From Flavobacteria bacterium BBFL7 (lineage in GTDB: Bacteria; Bacteroidota; Bacteroidia; Flavobacteriales; Flavobacteriaceae), in the NCBI GenBank assembly GCA_000153385.1, contig CH672375.1:478352-542351 (forward strand): 64,000 nt of DNA, in the 5' to 3' direction. This document shows positions 16,211 through 23,091 of the stretch, one piece after another (the first letter of the stretch is position 1; the number at the start of each line of letters is the position of its first letter). A program made the position numbers and the translations under genes. A model generated the notes under the pieces. That model saw only the letters and a list, made by a program, of their open reading frames with translations, was not told where the DNA came from and did not search any database.

Positions 16211-17388
16211 TATAATGAAAATTGAGTTCCAGCGGCTTTCATCTTACGCAATATCGGCGAGCATCTGTAGCGATCTTCTCTATATAAATCATACATCGCG
16301 TCCAGTTCATTTACACACCAATCGATTCCTTTTTCATTTGCCCAAGCGAGTAATCCTTTTGGATAGTTCACACCTTTGGTCATCGCGCTGTCTATTCCTT
16401 GCGCGGTTGCGATGTTTAAAAATAAAGCATCCGCTGCTTCATTAATTAGCATTACGAGTACACGATCTTGAATTTCTTTTATGAGATCCAGAGACTTTAC
16501 TGGTTCCGCTTTCGCGAAAGCGTGCTCACTATCCACATTTGCATAATCATAAAAACCACGTCCAGATTTACGACCTAGCCAGCCAGCTTCCATCAATCGC
16601 TTTTGAGTCAAGGATGGCTTGTAACGTGGATCAAAGTAGAAGGCAGCAAAAACTGTTTCTGTCACCACATAATTCACATCGTGACCTATATAATCCATCA
16701 ATTCAAAAGGTCCCATTTTAAAACCTAGTCCTTTTAAAGCGTAATCTATAGTGGCAAAACTCGCCATTCCTTCTTCATAAATACGCAGCGATTCACTGTA
16801 AAAAGGTCGTGCAACACGATTGACAATAAAACCTGGAGTATCCTTTGCTACGGCAACTACTTTTTTCCAATTCTCGATAGTAGCTACACAAGTATCTGTA
16901 ACATTTTGAGCAGTTTGAACGGCAGGAATAACCTCAACGAGTTTCATTAACGGCGCAGGATTAAAAAAGTGAATTCCTATACAGCGCTCTGGTTTATCTA
17001 GTGATGCTGCAATACTGGCAATGCTTAGACTAGAAGTGTTAGAAGCAATAATACAGTCGTCAGACACGTGAGATTCCAGTTCTTGAAATACTTTTTTCTT
17101 AATATCTAGATTCTCAATAATCGCCTCGATAGTAAGATCAGAATCCGCTAGATCCTTAACCGTATTTACATAAGAGATATTAGATTGAATCCGAGTTTTC
17201 TCAGCAGCGTCTATTCTACCTTTCTCGATAAGTCGGTTCATTATCTTTTCAAGAGCAGCTTGCGCTTTTTCTAACTGTGCTTGATTAACATCAAACAGTT
17301 TTACTTGACAGCCAGCAGTGGCAGCTACTTGAGCAATTCCACTACCCATTGTTCCTGCTCCTATGACGCCTACTTTATTGATTTCCAT
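16210..17388 (-). CDS. paaH: 3-hydroxyadipyl-CoA dehydrogenase (3-hydroxyacyl-CoA dehydrogenase)
   Basis: A 392-residue NAD-dependent dehydrogenase. The Rossmann motif is at the N-terminus (GVIGAGTMGSGIAQVAA), the catalytic His in CIGIHFFNPAPLMKLVEVIP, and two C-terminal helical 3HCDH domains follow (PGFIVNRVARPFYSES; GRKSGRGFYDY; then LVMLINEAADALFLN). It oxidises 3-hydroxyadipyl-CoA to 3-oxoadipyl-CoA. It is shorter than E. coli PaaH (about 475). The linker between the two C-terminal domains contains an exact copy of the 16-bp palindrome (EHAFAKAEP). The stop overlaps the DUF1697 start by 1 bp; paaG is upstream across a heptamer-repeat spacer. Confidence 0.92.
   Translation of the reverse strand: MEINKVGVIGAGTMGSGIAQVAATAGCQVKLFDVNQAQLEKAQAALEKIMNRLIEKGRIDAAEKTRIQSNISYVNTVKDLADSDLTIEAIIENLDIKKKVFQELESHVSDDCIIASNTSSLSIASIAASLDKPERCIGIHFFNPAPLMKLVEVIPAVQTAQNVTDTCVATIENWKKVVAVAKDTPGFIVNRVARPFYSESLRIYEEGMASFATIDYALKGLGFKMGPFELMDYIGHDVNYVVTETVFAAFYFDPRYKPSLTQKRLMEAGWLGRKSGRGFYDYANVDSEHAFAKAEPVKSLDLIKEIQDRVLVMLINEAADALFLNIATAQGIDSAMTKGVNYPKGLLAWANEKGIDWCVNELDAMYDLYREDRYRCSPILRKMKAAGTQFSL
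16507..16522. repeat. 16-bp palindrome, exact copy in paaH
   Basis: Exact CGCTTTCGCGAAAGCG, read as EHAFAKAEP in the inter-domain linker of PaaH. Confidence 0.9.
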
Positions 17389-17392
17389 ATTT

Positions 17393-17434
17393 CGTTATTC
17401 AGTATTCTTTAATCGTTATTCACTATTCTATTTA
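17393..17434 (+). repeat. Degenerate heptamer tract H (paaH-paaG spacer, no four-helix gene)
   Basis: Six 7-bp units: CGTTATT, CAGTATT, CTTTAAT, CGTTATT, CACTATT, CTATTTA. It fills the 39-bp spacer and runs into the paaG stop codon. No four-helix-bundle gene is attached. Confidence 0.7.
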
Positions 17435-18207
17435 CCCTTGAAATTAGGCTTACGTTTCTCCATAAAACTAGCAACACCTTCGGCATAGTCTTCTGTAGAA
17501 GCACTTTCAATTTGTAGTTTAGACTCAAGCGTTAGTTGCTCTTCTACCGTATTGTAAAACGATTGATTCAGTGCTTTTTTAGTATTGGCTAACGCTACTG
17601 TAGGTAATGCGGCTAACTTATGCGCTGTTTTCTGGGCAGTAACTAGAAATTCTGCATCAGGAACAGCTTTATAGATCATTCCCATTTGGTCAGCTTCTTG
17701 TGCTGTAATTTTATCGGCAAGCATCATGGCTGCACTTGCTTTACCAAAACCAATCAATCTAGGCAAAAAGAACGTTCCAGCACTATCTGGAATCAAACCG
17801 ATTTTAGAAAAAGCTTGGATAAAAGCAGCACTTTCTGTGGCGATTACTATATCACAACATAAGGCGATATTTGCTCCTGCACCAGCGGCAACACCATTTA
17901 CAGCAGCTACAACCGGTTTTTCAAGATTTCTGATTTTGAGAACTATCGGATTATAATGATCGTCTAGAATAGCTTTAAAACCTGGATTCAATTCTGGATC
18001 GGTAATTTCTTGAATGTCCTGACCAGCACAAAATGCTTTTCCTTCTCCTACAATCAGTACGGCTCTCACTTCATCATTTGAAGCACATTGATCGAGTGCG
18101 TCCTGCATGGCAAATGCCATCTCGCGGTTAAAGGAATTGAATACTTGTGGTCTATTTAAAGTTATGGTTGCAACGCCGTTGTCGACTTGTAAGAGTATCG
18201 TTGACAT
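17428..18207 (-). CDS. paaG: PaaG: 1,2-epoxyphenylacetyl-CoA isomerase
   Basis: A 259-residue crotonase-fold protein. The blocks GKAFCAGQDIQEI, NGVAAGAGANIALCCDIVIA, QAFSKIGLIPDSAGTFFLPR and the end REKRxPNFKGK-like MEKRKPNFKGK follow E. coli PaaG closely. Both hydratase glutamates are absent (Asn and Ala at those positions), while the Asp of LIPD, the general base of PaaG, is present; this is the pattern of the isomerase that turns ring epoxide into oxepin-CoA. The likely promoter is a TACCTTTA box at 18226-18233 on the minus strand. It is the first gene of the run G-H-DUF1697-I-(four-helix)-J. Confidence 0.92.
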   Translation of the reverse strand: MSTILLQVDNGVATITLNRPQVFNSFNREMAFAMQDALDQCASNDEVRAVLIVGEGKAFCAGQDIQEITDPELNPGFKAILDDHYNPIVLKIRNLEKPVVAAVNGVAAGAGANIALCCDIVIATESAAFIQAFSKIGLIPDSAGTFFLPRLIGFGKASAAMMLADKITAQEADQMGMIYKAVPDAEFLVTAQKTAHKLAALPTVALANTKKALNQSFYNTVEEQLTLESKLQIESASTEDYAEGVASFMEKRKPNFKGK

Positions 18208-18243
18208 ATAAAAATCTGTTTTTTGTAAAGGTATTGGGTTTTC

Positions 18244-18259
18244 CGCTTTCGCGAAAGCG
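18244..18259. repeat. 16-bp palindrome, exact copy (intergenic)
   Basis: Exact CGCTTTCGCGAAAGCG in the divergent spacer between paaG and the type IX cargo gene, about 37 bp from the paaG start. Confidence 0.9.
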
Positions 18260-18329
18260 TAAAGAACACATCTCTGAAGATTCTAAAAAAATATATTAAA
18301 TTTCTTACTTTTATAAAAATTGAGTTATC

Positions 18330-20453
18330 ATGAAATATATCTTGGGACTACTAGTGTTTTTTATATCACTACTAATGAATGCGCAGGCGGATTTAGATTT
18401 TGTCATGGATGTAACCAACGGTCCTATAGGTGGTTATGCAGATGTGACCTATACTATTACAAATCTTTCACCTACTGACACCTATTCAAATGTCTCAATA
18501 AATCATCCCGATGCTTTAATCCCAAATATAATTTTAAACCCTTCTACTATAGGACCTGGTATACAAGTAACCGCTACGGGACAAATACCTCTTTCTGGAG
18601 ATTCTTACTCGGTAGGACTTTTAATCACACAAGCAACAGCTACAGGAATATTGAATGGTTCTATGATCACAGAACTTTCAGACGGAATAGATTCTATGGG
18701 AAATCGAATCGATGATGGTCAATCTGTATATTTCCGTTATGAATCTTCAAGCTATGGAGTTATTTATTTAGATACTAATGGAAACTCGATTTATGATGAT
18801 GGTATAGACACAACAATTCCTGGAGCAGTTATCAATCTCTATGATGACCAAGGAAATACAGATAGTTTAGTGACTAATGAAACAGGTTGGTGGTATTTTG
18901 ACAATAGTTTTATAAATACAACTTTACCCGATTATTATGCTGCTATTATAGACGTTAACTCTTTTCCTAGTCCTACAAATTCGTACCATCTAGTAGATGG
19001 CCCAGCATCTCCTTTTACACCTAATGGATGGTTTGCATCCAATATTAGAATGAGTCATGGCTATGTGGATGATAATTTTGGAACTATTGAGGCGAGTAGT
19101 TTTTTAGATAGTAATGGCAATGGTTCTCGAGATAATGGTGAGGCTAATATGCCTTATACCAGTTTTGAATTTATAAAAGACAATGATCCTGCGACTAGCG
19201 AGGTCATTTTTAACGGTTTTGGCAATACGATAAGAAGAACGGACTTTAATCCTGGAGTTCAATTAAATGATATAAATGCAGCTCTCACTGCTCAGCAAGC
19301 TTTCTACAACATTACCACGGCTAATTATGACGATATTCTAACCGTTGCCAACCAGATAACCTCAACAGCTTTTGCGGTGACCGAAGTTTCCAGTAGCAAT
19401 AGAGATACCTCACTATCGTTAACGCCTATGATATGGCCTAATCCTGGATTTGACAGTACTCTTGAAGTTACCATTAATAATCTACATGCTGGAAATAGTA
19501 CCGGTACTTTACAATTCAATCACGACCCTATTGCTTCTATAATTGCAGTCTATGACCGCAATGGAATAGATATTCTGGCAAACGGAACGGCGACCGTAAC
19601 CTCAAACGGCTTTAGCACACCATATAATATTATGGCGTTTGGTCAGTACGATTTAGAGGTTGTAATGGCAACTCCTGTCACAGGCGTTCAATTAGGCGAT
19701 GTGTTTACTCATAGTGCGAGTATCAATCCTACTTCCACAGATAGTAACACTTCAAATAATAATACCACTGTAAATGTAACTGTTGTGGCATCTTACGACC
19801 CAAACGATGTAACCGAAGCTCGAGGACCTAGTATTCCTATAGATACTTTTTCTACTAACGATTATTTAGAATATACTATTAGGTTTCAAAACCTAGGAAC
19901 GGCAAGTGCTCAGTTTGTAAGAGTCTTATCTAGCTTGCACCCAAGTCTAGATGAAAGTACTTTTGAAGTCATTGCGACAAGTCATGGGTATTCTTATACT
20001 AAAAATGGTCGCCAGCTCGACTTCTTCTTTGACAGTATACAACTGCCACCAGAAGTCGTGGACGAACCAGGAAGTAATGGATTTATTAAATACAGAATCA
20101 AACCACTTCCTGGCTTTGCTGTAGGAGATGAAATTAGTGCTCGAGCTGAAATCTTTTTTGACTATAATCCAGCTGTGATAACTGAAACTTGGATCACGAC
20201 TTTTGATACGTCTGCTTCAATTGATGATATTATTGAAATAGCTGCCTATCCTATCCCACTTGAAACTAACACACTTTTTTTGAAAAATATTGATACTGGT
20301 AACGCACAACTTTATACATTAGATGGTAAAGAAGTTTGGAATGGAAATGTATTGAATGGTACTATAGAATTTAATTCAATTAAATCTGGTTTTTATATTT
20401 TAAAAATCATGTCAGACCAAAAGGTGACCACTATCAAGTTATCTAAGAATTAA
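18330..20453 (+). CDS. Secreted protein with DUF7619-like repeat domain and type IX sorting tail
   Basis: A 707-residue exported protein. Signal peptide MKYILGLLVFFISLLMNAQA, then a beta-rich conserved-repeat (DUF11-like) start, and an SdrD-B/dockerin-like segment (YLDTNGNSIYDDGIDTTIPGAVINLYDDQGN near 145). A second such segment is FLDSNGNGSRDNGEANMPY near 260. Residues about 480-625 (SYDPNDVTEARGPSIP, DYLEYTIRFQNLGTASAQFVRV) are the DUF7619 type. The last 70 residues form a type IX sorting domain (YPIPLETNTLFLKN ... GFYILKIMSDQKVTTIKLSK). It should be secreted to the surface. It interrupts the minus-strand paa cluster on the plus strand and has no evident part in it. Confidence 0.85.
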   Translation: MKYILGLLVFFISLLMNAQADLDFVMDVTNGPIGGYADVTYTITNLSPTDTYSNVSINHPDALIPNIILNPSTIGPGIQVTATGQIPLSGDSYSVGLLITQATATGILNGSMITELSDGIDSMGNRIDDGQSVYFRYESSSYGVIYLDTNGNSIYDDGIDTTIPGAVINLYDDQGNTDSLVTNETGWWYFDNSFINTTLPDYYAAIIDVNSFPSPTNSYHLVDGPASPFTPNGWFASNIRMSHGYVDDNFGTIEASSFLDSNGNGSRDNGEANMPYTSFEFIKDNDPATSEVIFNGFGNTIRRTDFNPGVQLNDINAALTAQQAFYNITTANYDDILTVANQITSTAFAVTEVSSSNRDTSLSLTPMIWPNPGFDSTLEVTINNLHAGNSTGTLQFNHDPIASIIAVYDRNGIDILANGTATVTSNGFSTPYNIMAFGQYDLEVVMATPVTGVQLGDVFTHSASINPTSTDSNTSNNNTTVNVTVVASYDPNDVTEARGPSIPIDTFSTNDYLEYTIRFQNLGTASAQFVRVLSSLHPSLDESTFEVIATSHGYSYTKNGRQLDFFFDSIQLPPEVVDEPGSNGFIKYRIKPLPGFAVGDEISARAEIFFDYNPAVITETWITTFDTSASIDDIIEIAAYPIPLETNTLFLKNIDTGNAQLYTLDGKEVWNGNVLNGTIEFNSIKSGFYILKIMSDQKVTTIKLSKN

Positions 20454-20467
20454 TATATTAAGATTTC

Positions 20468-20483
20468 CGCTTACGCGAAAGCG
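20468..20483. repeat. 16-bp palindrome, one mismatch (intergenic)
   Basis: CGCTTACGCGAAAGCG, 3 bp after the paaD stop on its downstream side and 14 bp from the convergent cargo gene stop. Confidence 0.8.
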
Positions 20484-20486
20484 TGC

Positions 20487-20990
20487 TTACTTCAAACACT
20501 TAAAGTAATCAAATGGCTCTAAGCAATCCTCACACTGAAACATCGCTTTACACGCTGTAGAACCAAACTGGCTGACCAGCTTTGTGTTTTGTGAACCGCA
20601 GTTGGTGCATTTTACTAATTTCTTATCATTGAGAAGCACATCCTTATCAGCGGTTTCTTCTAGTGGAGCGGCGATACCATATTCTTCTAGTGCCTTGCGA
20701 CCACGCTCGGTAATCCAATCAGTCGTCCATGGCGGACTCATTATCAATTGCACGTTTGTAGTATATCCATGTGCTGCAAATGCCCTTTCTAGGTCATCGC
20801 CTATAACATCCATCGCTGGACAGCCACTATAGGTAGGTGTCAATTTTATAGTAATCTCTTTTCCTTCAACTATAACTTCTCGGATTACTCCAAGATCTAC
20901 CACGTTTAGTACAGGTATCTCAGGATCTGCAACCTCTTCAAGAATAGCAAGAATCGATTCCGGTAACGAACCGAATATTTTCTCTGCCAT
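20487..20990 (-). CDS. paaD: PaaD: phenylacetyl-CoA epoxidase assembly protein
   Basis: 167 residues from the ATG at 20990 (MAEKIFGSLPESIL). The N-terminal part is a MIP18/SufT-like domain (EVADPEIPVLNVVDLGVI; LTPTYSGCPAMDVIGDDLERA). The C-terminus is a Cys4 zinc-ribbon-like part (CTNCGSQNTK ... CKAMFQCEDC). PaaD is needed for the epoxidase to mature or keep its metal centre. An upstream in-frame ATG at 21041 overlaps the end of the preceding four-helix gene by 11 bp and would add 17 residues (Ser/Asn-rich, NSGSNSSSDSSSS) encoded by the hexamer tract; the family start and length (about 165) favour 20990. Confidence 0.9.
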   Translation of the reverse strand: MAEKIFGSLPESILAILEEVADPEIPVLNVVDLGVIREVIVEGKEITIKLTPTYSGCPAMDVIGDDLERAFAAHGYTTNVQLIMSPPWTTDWITERGRKALEEYGIAAPLEETADKDVLLNDKKLVKCTNCGSQNTKLVSQFGSTACKAMFQCEDCLEPFDYFKCLK

Positions 20991-20998
20991 TCTTGAAG

Positions 20999-21034
20999 AA
21001 CTTGAATCTGAACTTGAATTTGAACCTGAATTAT
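20999..21034 (+). repeat. Degenerate hexamer tract C (left flank of four-helix gene 2)
   Basis: Six 6-bp units: AACTTG, AATCTG, AACTTG, AATTTG, AACCTG, AATTAT. In phase YTGAAY they face the gene and mirror the tract at 21392. They lie between two possible paaD starts. Confidence 0.78.
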
Positions 21035-21381
21035 TCACCATCTGAGTTCTTAATTAATGTGACTACGATTCTAATTAACTCATCATTTTCTTTTACAAGA
21101 CGTTCGCAATCACTCATGTTTATTAAATCTGCTTTTTTCTGAATGTTTAAATTTCTTAAACTCTCTCGCAATTCTTTTAATGAAATGCGCAATTTATTGA
21201 TGCGGTCTTTTTTAGTACCTGCACCTAATGCTTCTCCATAATTTAAAGCAGATGAACAAGCTGAACGTATTAGTTGCTGAGCAAGATATTGACCAGCATA
21301 AGACTTAGGCATAACAGCGTAAAGTTTAATAATTTCCGCAGCAAAATCTTCTAATCGCTCCGCAAGATCTTGATAAGCCAT
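21031..21381 (-). CDS. Four-helix-bundle protein (S23/TIGR02436 type), copy 2
   Basis: A 116-residue all-helical protein of the S23/Avd-like family. Key blocks: AERLEDFAAEIIKLYAVMP, AGQYLAQQLIRSACSSALNY, GEALGAGTKKDRINKLRISL, KELRESLRNLNI. It is a close paralogue of copy 3 (shared QQLIRS/EQLIRS, GAGT-KD-INKLRI and KE-E/I patterns) and more distant from copy 1. It is inserted between paaC and paaD inside the epoxidase operon in the same orientation. Hexamer tracts C and D enclose it in inverted orientation. Its stop overlaps the upstream paaD ATG, so it may be translationally coupled to paaD. Confidence 0.9.
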   Translation of the reverse strand: MAYQDLAERLEDFAAEIIKLYAVMPKSYAGQYLAQQLIRSACSSALNYGEALGAGTKKDRINKLRISLKELRESLRNLNIQKKADLINMSDCERLVKENDELIRIVVTLIKNSDGE

Positions 21382-21391
21382 ATTCTTTTAT

Positions 21392-21427
21392 TTCAAATTC
21401 GAGTTTAAATTCGATTTCAAGTTCAAA
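21392..21427 (-). repeat. Degenerate hexamer tract D (right flank of four-helix gene 2)
   Basis: Six 6-bp units, on the plus strand TTCAAA, TTCGAG, TTTAAA, TTCGAT, TTCAAG, TTCAAA. On the minus strand they read YTGAAY-like toward the gene, matching tract C inverted. The tract ends 4 bp before the paaC stop. Confidence 0.8.
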
Positions 21428-21430
21428 TAG

Positions 21431-22276
21431 TTACCACTTACTATCCGGATACGTTCTCTGCATATACTGCATATCGGCTAGAATATATCCCATGTGCTCG
21501 CTGTGCATTCCTTCTTTACCACCTTTTTGGAAATATTCTACTTCCGGAATTTCTAGTGCTGCTGTAGAAAATAATTCACCTACTTTATCATAGTAGTATT
21601 CTTTTAATTGCAACATATCTGGTGCTACACCAGCAGCAATCATAGCATCATCTGCTTCTGTAGTGTGAAACAACTCATCTGTATAAATCCACAGATCGTT
21701 TACAGCTTGTTGCACACGTGTTTTACTTTCTTCAGTTCCATCACCTAGACGTTTTAACCAGTCACCAGAAAAACGCTCGTGATAACTTGCTTCTTTGATT
21801 CCTTTAAAAGCCAATGCTCTTAACGTCTGATCTGCACTTTGTTGTAATGCTCCCAAAAACATTCTGTTATATACATCAAAGAAAAACTGACGTACAATTA
21901 CATAACCAAAATCAGTATTAGGCTGTTCTACCAATAACACATTCTTATACTCACGTTCTTTTCTTAAAAATGCGATGTCATCTTCAGTAGTTTTATCACC
22001 TTTCAATTGAGCGATGTATTGATAAAAACTACGCACCTGACCAAACATATCTAGTGAGATATTAGTCAATGCGATATCTGGCTCAAGATTAGGTCCGTGA
22101 CCACACAGTTCGCCTAGACGCTGTCCTAAGATTAAATAATTATCTGCTACTCCAAGTAGGTAATCTATTAGGTGTTTCTTATTTTCTGTTGATTCAAGGA
22201 ATTGTGGGTTTAATTCCTTAATCGGCACTGCAGAATTTGAAATCGCTTTTGCGCTTAAATTTGAATTGGTTTCCAT
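21431..22276 (-). CDS. paaC: PaaC: phenylacetyl-CoA epoxidase structural subunit
   Basis: A 281-residue ferritin-like protein that pairs with PaaA in the epoxidase core. Family blocks: LLGVADNYLILGQRLGELCGHGP, DIALTNISLDMFGQVRSFYQYIAQLKG, FLRKEREYKNVLLVEQPN, EASYHERFSGDWLKRLGDG and the end GGKEGMHSEHMGYILADMQYMQRTYPD. PaaC keeps the fold but not the working di-iron centre. The first 30 or so residues (METNSNLSAKAISNSAV) are an addition relative to E. coli PaaC, and their DNA contains hexamer-like units continuous with tract E, so the extension may come from the tract. The gene lies between two four-helix units. Confidence 0.93.
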   Translation of the reverse strand: METNSNLSAKAISNSAVPIKELNPQFLESTENKKHLIDYLLGVADNYLILGQRLGELCGHGPNLEPDIALTNISLDMFGQVRSFYQYIAQLKGDKTTEDDIAFLRKEREYKNVLLVEQPNTDFGYVIVRQFFFDVYNRMFLGALQQSADQTLRALAFKGIKEASYHERFSGDWLKRLGDGTEESKTRVQQAVNDLWIYTDELFHTTEADDAMIAAGVAPDMLQLKEYYYDKVGELFSTAALEIPEVEYFQKGGKEGMHSEHMGYILADMQYMQRTYPDSKW

Positions 22277-22292
22277 AATGGATATTGTGGTA

Positions 22293-22328
22293 TTAAATTT
22301 AAATCTAAACTGAAACTTAAATTTAAAA
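22293..22328 (+). repeat. Degenerate hexamer tract E (left flank of four-helix gene 3)
   Basis: Six 6-bp units: TTAAAT, TTAAAT, CTAAAC, TGAAAC, TTAAAT, TTAAAA, i.e. YTAAAY facing the gene. Its inverted partner is at 22687-22716. Confidence 0.78.
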
Positions 22329-22332
22329 GGGT

Positions 22333-22677
22333 TTATCGTTTATTTATAATAGCTACTAGAATTCTAACAATCTGCTCAGCTTCATCTTGTAGACTAGTTA
22401 AAGACTCTGCATTTCCTAAATTCGCTTTTAGTTGAATTCTCAAATTATTATTACACTCTTTGATTTCTTTTAGAGCAATTCTTAATTTATTGATTTTATC
22501 CTTTTCAGTACCAGCTCCAGCAAACTCACTAAAATTTAGAGATACAGAACCTGAAGATCTTATCAATTGTTCAGCATAATATTTAGAAGCATATGTTTTT
22601 GCTGGTTTATCAAAAACTAAAACCACATCAGCAGCAAAACTGATTAATCTTTCTTCTAAATCATAAGCCTTACTCAT
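22333..22677 (-). CDS. Four-helix-bundle protein (S23/TIGR02436 type), copy 3
   Basis: A 114-residue all-helical protein of the same family as the genes at 14845 and 21031. Blocks: LEERLISFAADVVLVFDKP, YAEQLIRSSGSVSLNF, SEFAGAGTEKDKINKLRI, ALKEIKECNNNLRIQLKANL. It is the sister of copy 2. The gene lies between paaB and paaC in operon orientation, enclosed by hexamer tracts E and F. On its upstream side there is also a 23-bp hairpin that duplicates the paaB 3' end in inverted form, which looks like an insertion scar. Confidence 0.9.
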   Translation of the reverse strand: MSKAYDLEERLISFAADVVLVFDKPAKTYASKYYAEQLIRSSGSVSLNFSEFAGAGTEKDKINKLRIALKEIKECNNNLRIQLKANLGNAESLTSLQDEAEQIVRILVAIINKR

Positions 22678-22686
22678 AGTCTATAA

Positions 22687-22716
22687 ATTAAAATTTCAAC
22701 TTAAGTTTAGATTTAA
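22687..22716 (-). repeat. Degenerate hexamer tract F (right flank of four-helix gene 3)
   Basis: On the minus strand TTAAAT, CTAAAC, TTAAGT, TGAAAT, TTTAAT: five 6-bp units of the YTAAAY type reading toward the gene, the inverted partner of tract E. Confidence 0.78.
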
Positions 22717-22765
22717 GAATTAAAACATATGTAAAAAGCACAGCTTTTTACATATGTTTTAATTC
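22717..22765. repeat. Perfect 23-bp hairpin: inverted duplication of the paaB 3' end
   Basis: Arms 22717-22739 and 22743-22765 are perfectly complementary with a 3-nt loop. The right arm is the last codons and stop of paaB (EELKHM); the left arm is its inverted copy in the spacer. In mRNA it would form a very stable stem directly after paaB. Confidence 0.88.
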
Positions 22766-23032
22766 TTCTGGCAACTCATAAAAAGTAGGATGTCTATACA
22801 CTTTATCTGTAGCTGGTTCAAATAACTCACCACTTGCTTCTGGACTACTGGCAGTTATGTTTTTAGATTCTACAACCCATATGCTTACACCTTCATTTCT
22901 TCTCGTGTAAACGTCACGAGCGTTATTCATTGCCATTTCAGCATCTTCGGCATGTAAACTACCGCAGTGTCTGTGTTCTAATCCGTTTTTAGATCTTATA
23001 AAAACTTCCCAAAGTGGAATTTCTTGACTCAT
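22748..23032 (-). CDS. paaB: PaaB: phenylacetyl-CoA epoxidase subunit
   Basis: A 94-residue PaaB. The family blocks are all there: IPLWEVFIRSKNGLEHRHCGSLHAEDAEMAMNNARDVYTRR cut by blocks as IPLWEVF, GLEHRHCGSLHA, NARDVYTRRNEGVSIWVV, then ITASSP and YRHPTFYELPEELKHM. PaaB bridges PaaAC heterodimers in the epoxidase complex. It follows paaA by 59 bp, a spacer filled by hexamer tract G. Its terminal codons form one arm of a perfect hairpin, so the C-terminus may differ slightly from the ancestral one. Confidence 0.93.
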   Translation of the reverse strand: MSQEIPLWEVFIRSKNGLEHRHCGSLHAEDAEMAMNNARDVYTRRNEGVSIWVVESKNITASSPEASGELFEPATDKVYRHPTFYELPEELKHM

Positions 23033-23038
23033 ATAATT

Positions 23039-23074
23039 TTAAATTAAAGTTTAAACTTATGTTTAAGTTTAAAA
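23039..23074 (+). repeat. Degenerate hexamer tract G (paaB-paaA spacer, no four-helix gene)
   Basis: Six 6-bp units: TTAAAT, TAAAGT, TTAAAC, TTATGT, TTAAGT, TTAAAA. It has the same motif as tract E, but no four-helix gene or inverted partner lies next to it. Confidence 0.72.
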
Positions 23075-23091
23075 AATTGCTCGTATGCTGA

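Noticed and set aside
14845-22677. Four-helix genes as part of a diversity-generating retroelement
   Set aside because: No reverse transcriptase and no template/variable repeat pair were seen near them, so an Avd role is not supported.
22717-22765. Long hairpin after paaB as a rho-independent terminator
   Set aside because: It is A/T-rich along the stem and lacks a clean U-run directly after the closing arm on the minus strand; paaC downstream belongs to the same operon.
20999-23074. Hexamer tracts as a CRISPR array or true microsatellites
   Set aside because: Units are 6 bp, degenerate and without spacers, so not CRISPR; identity between units is too low for slippage-type microsatellites.
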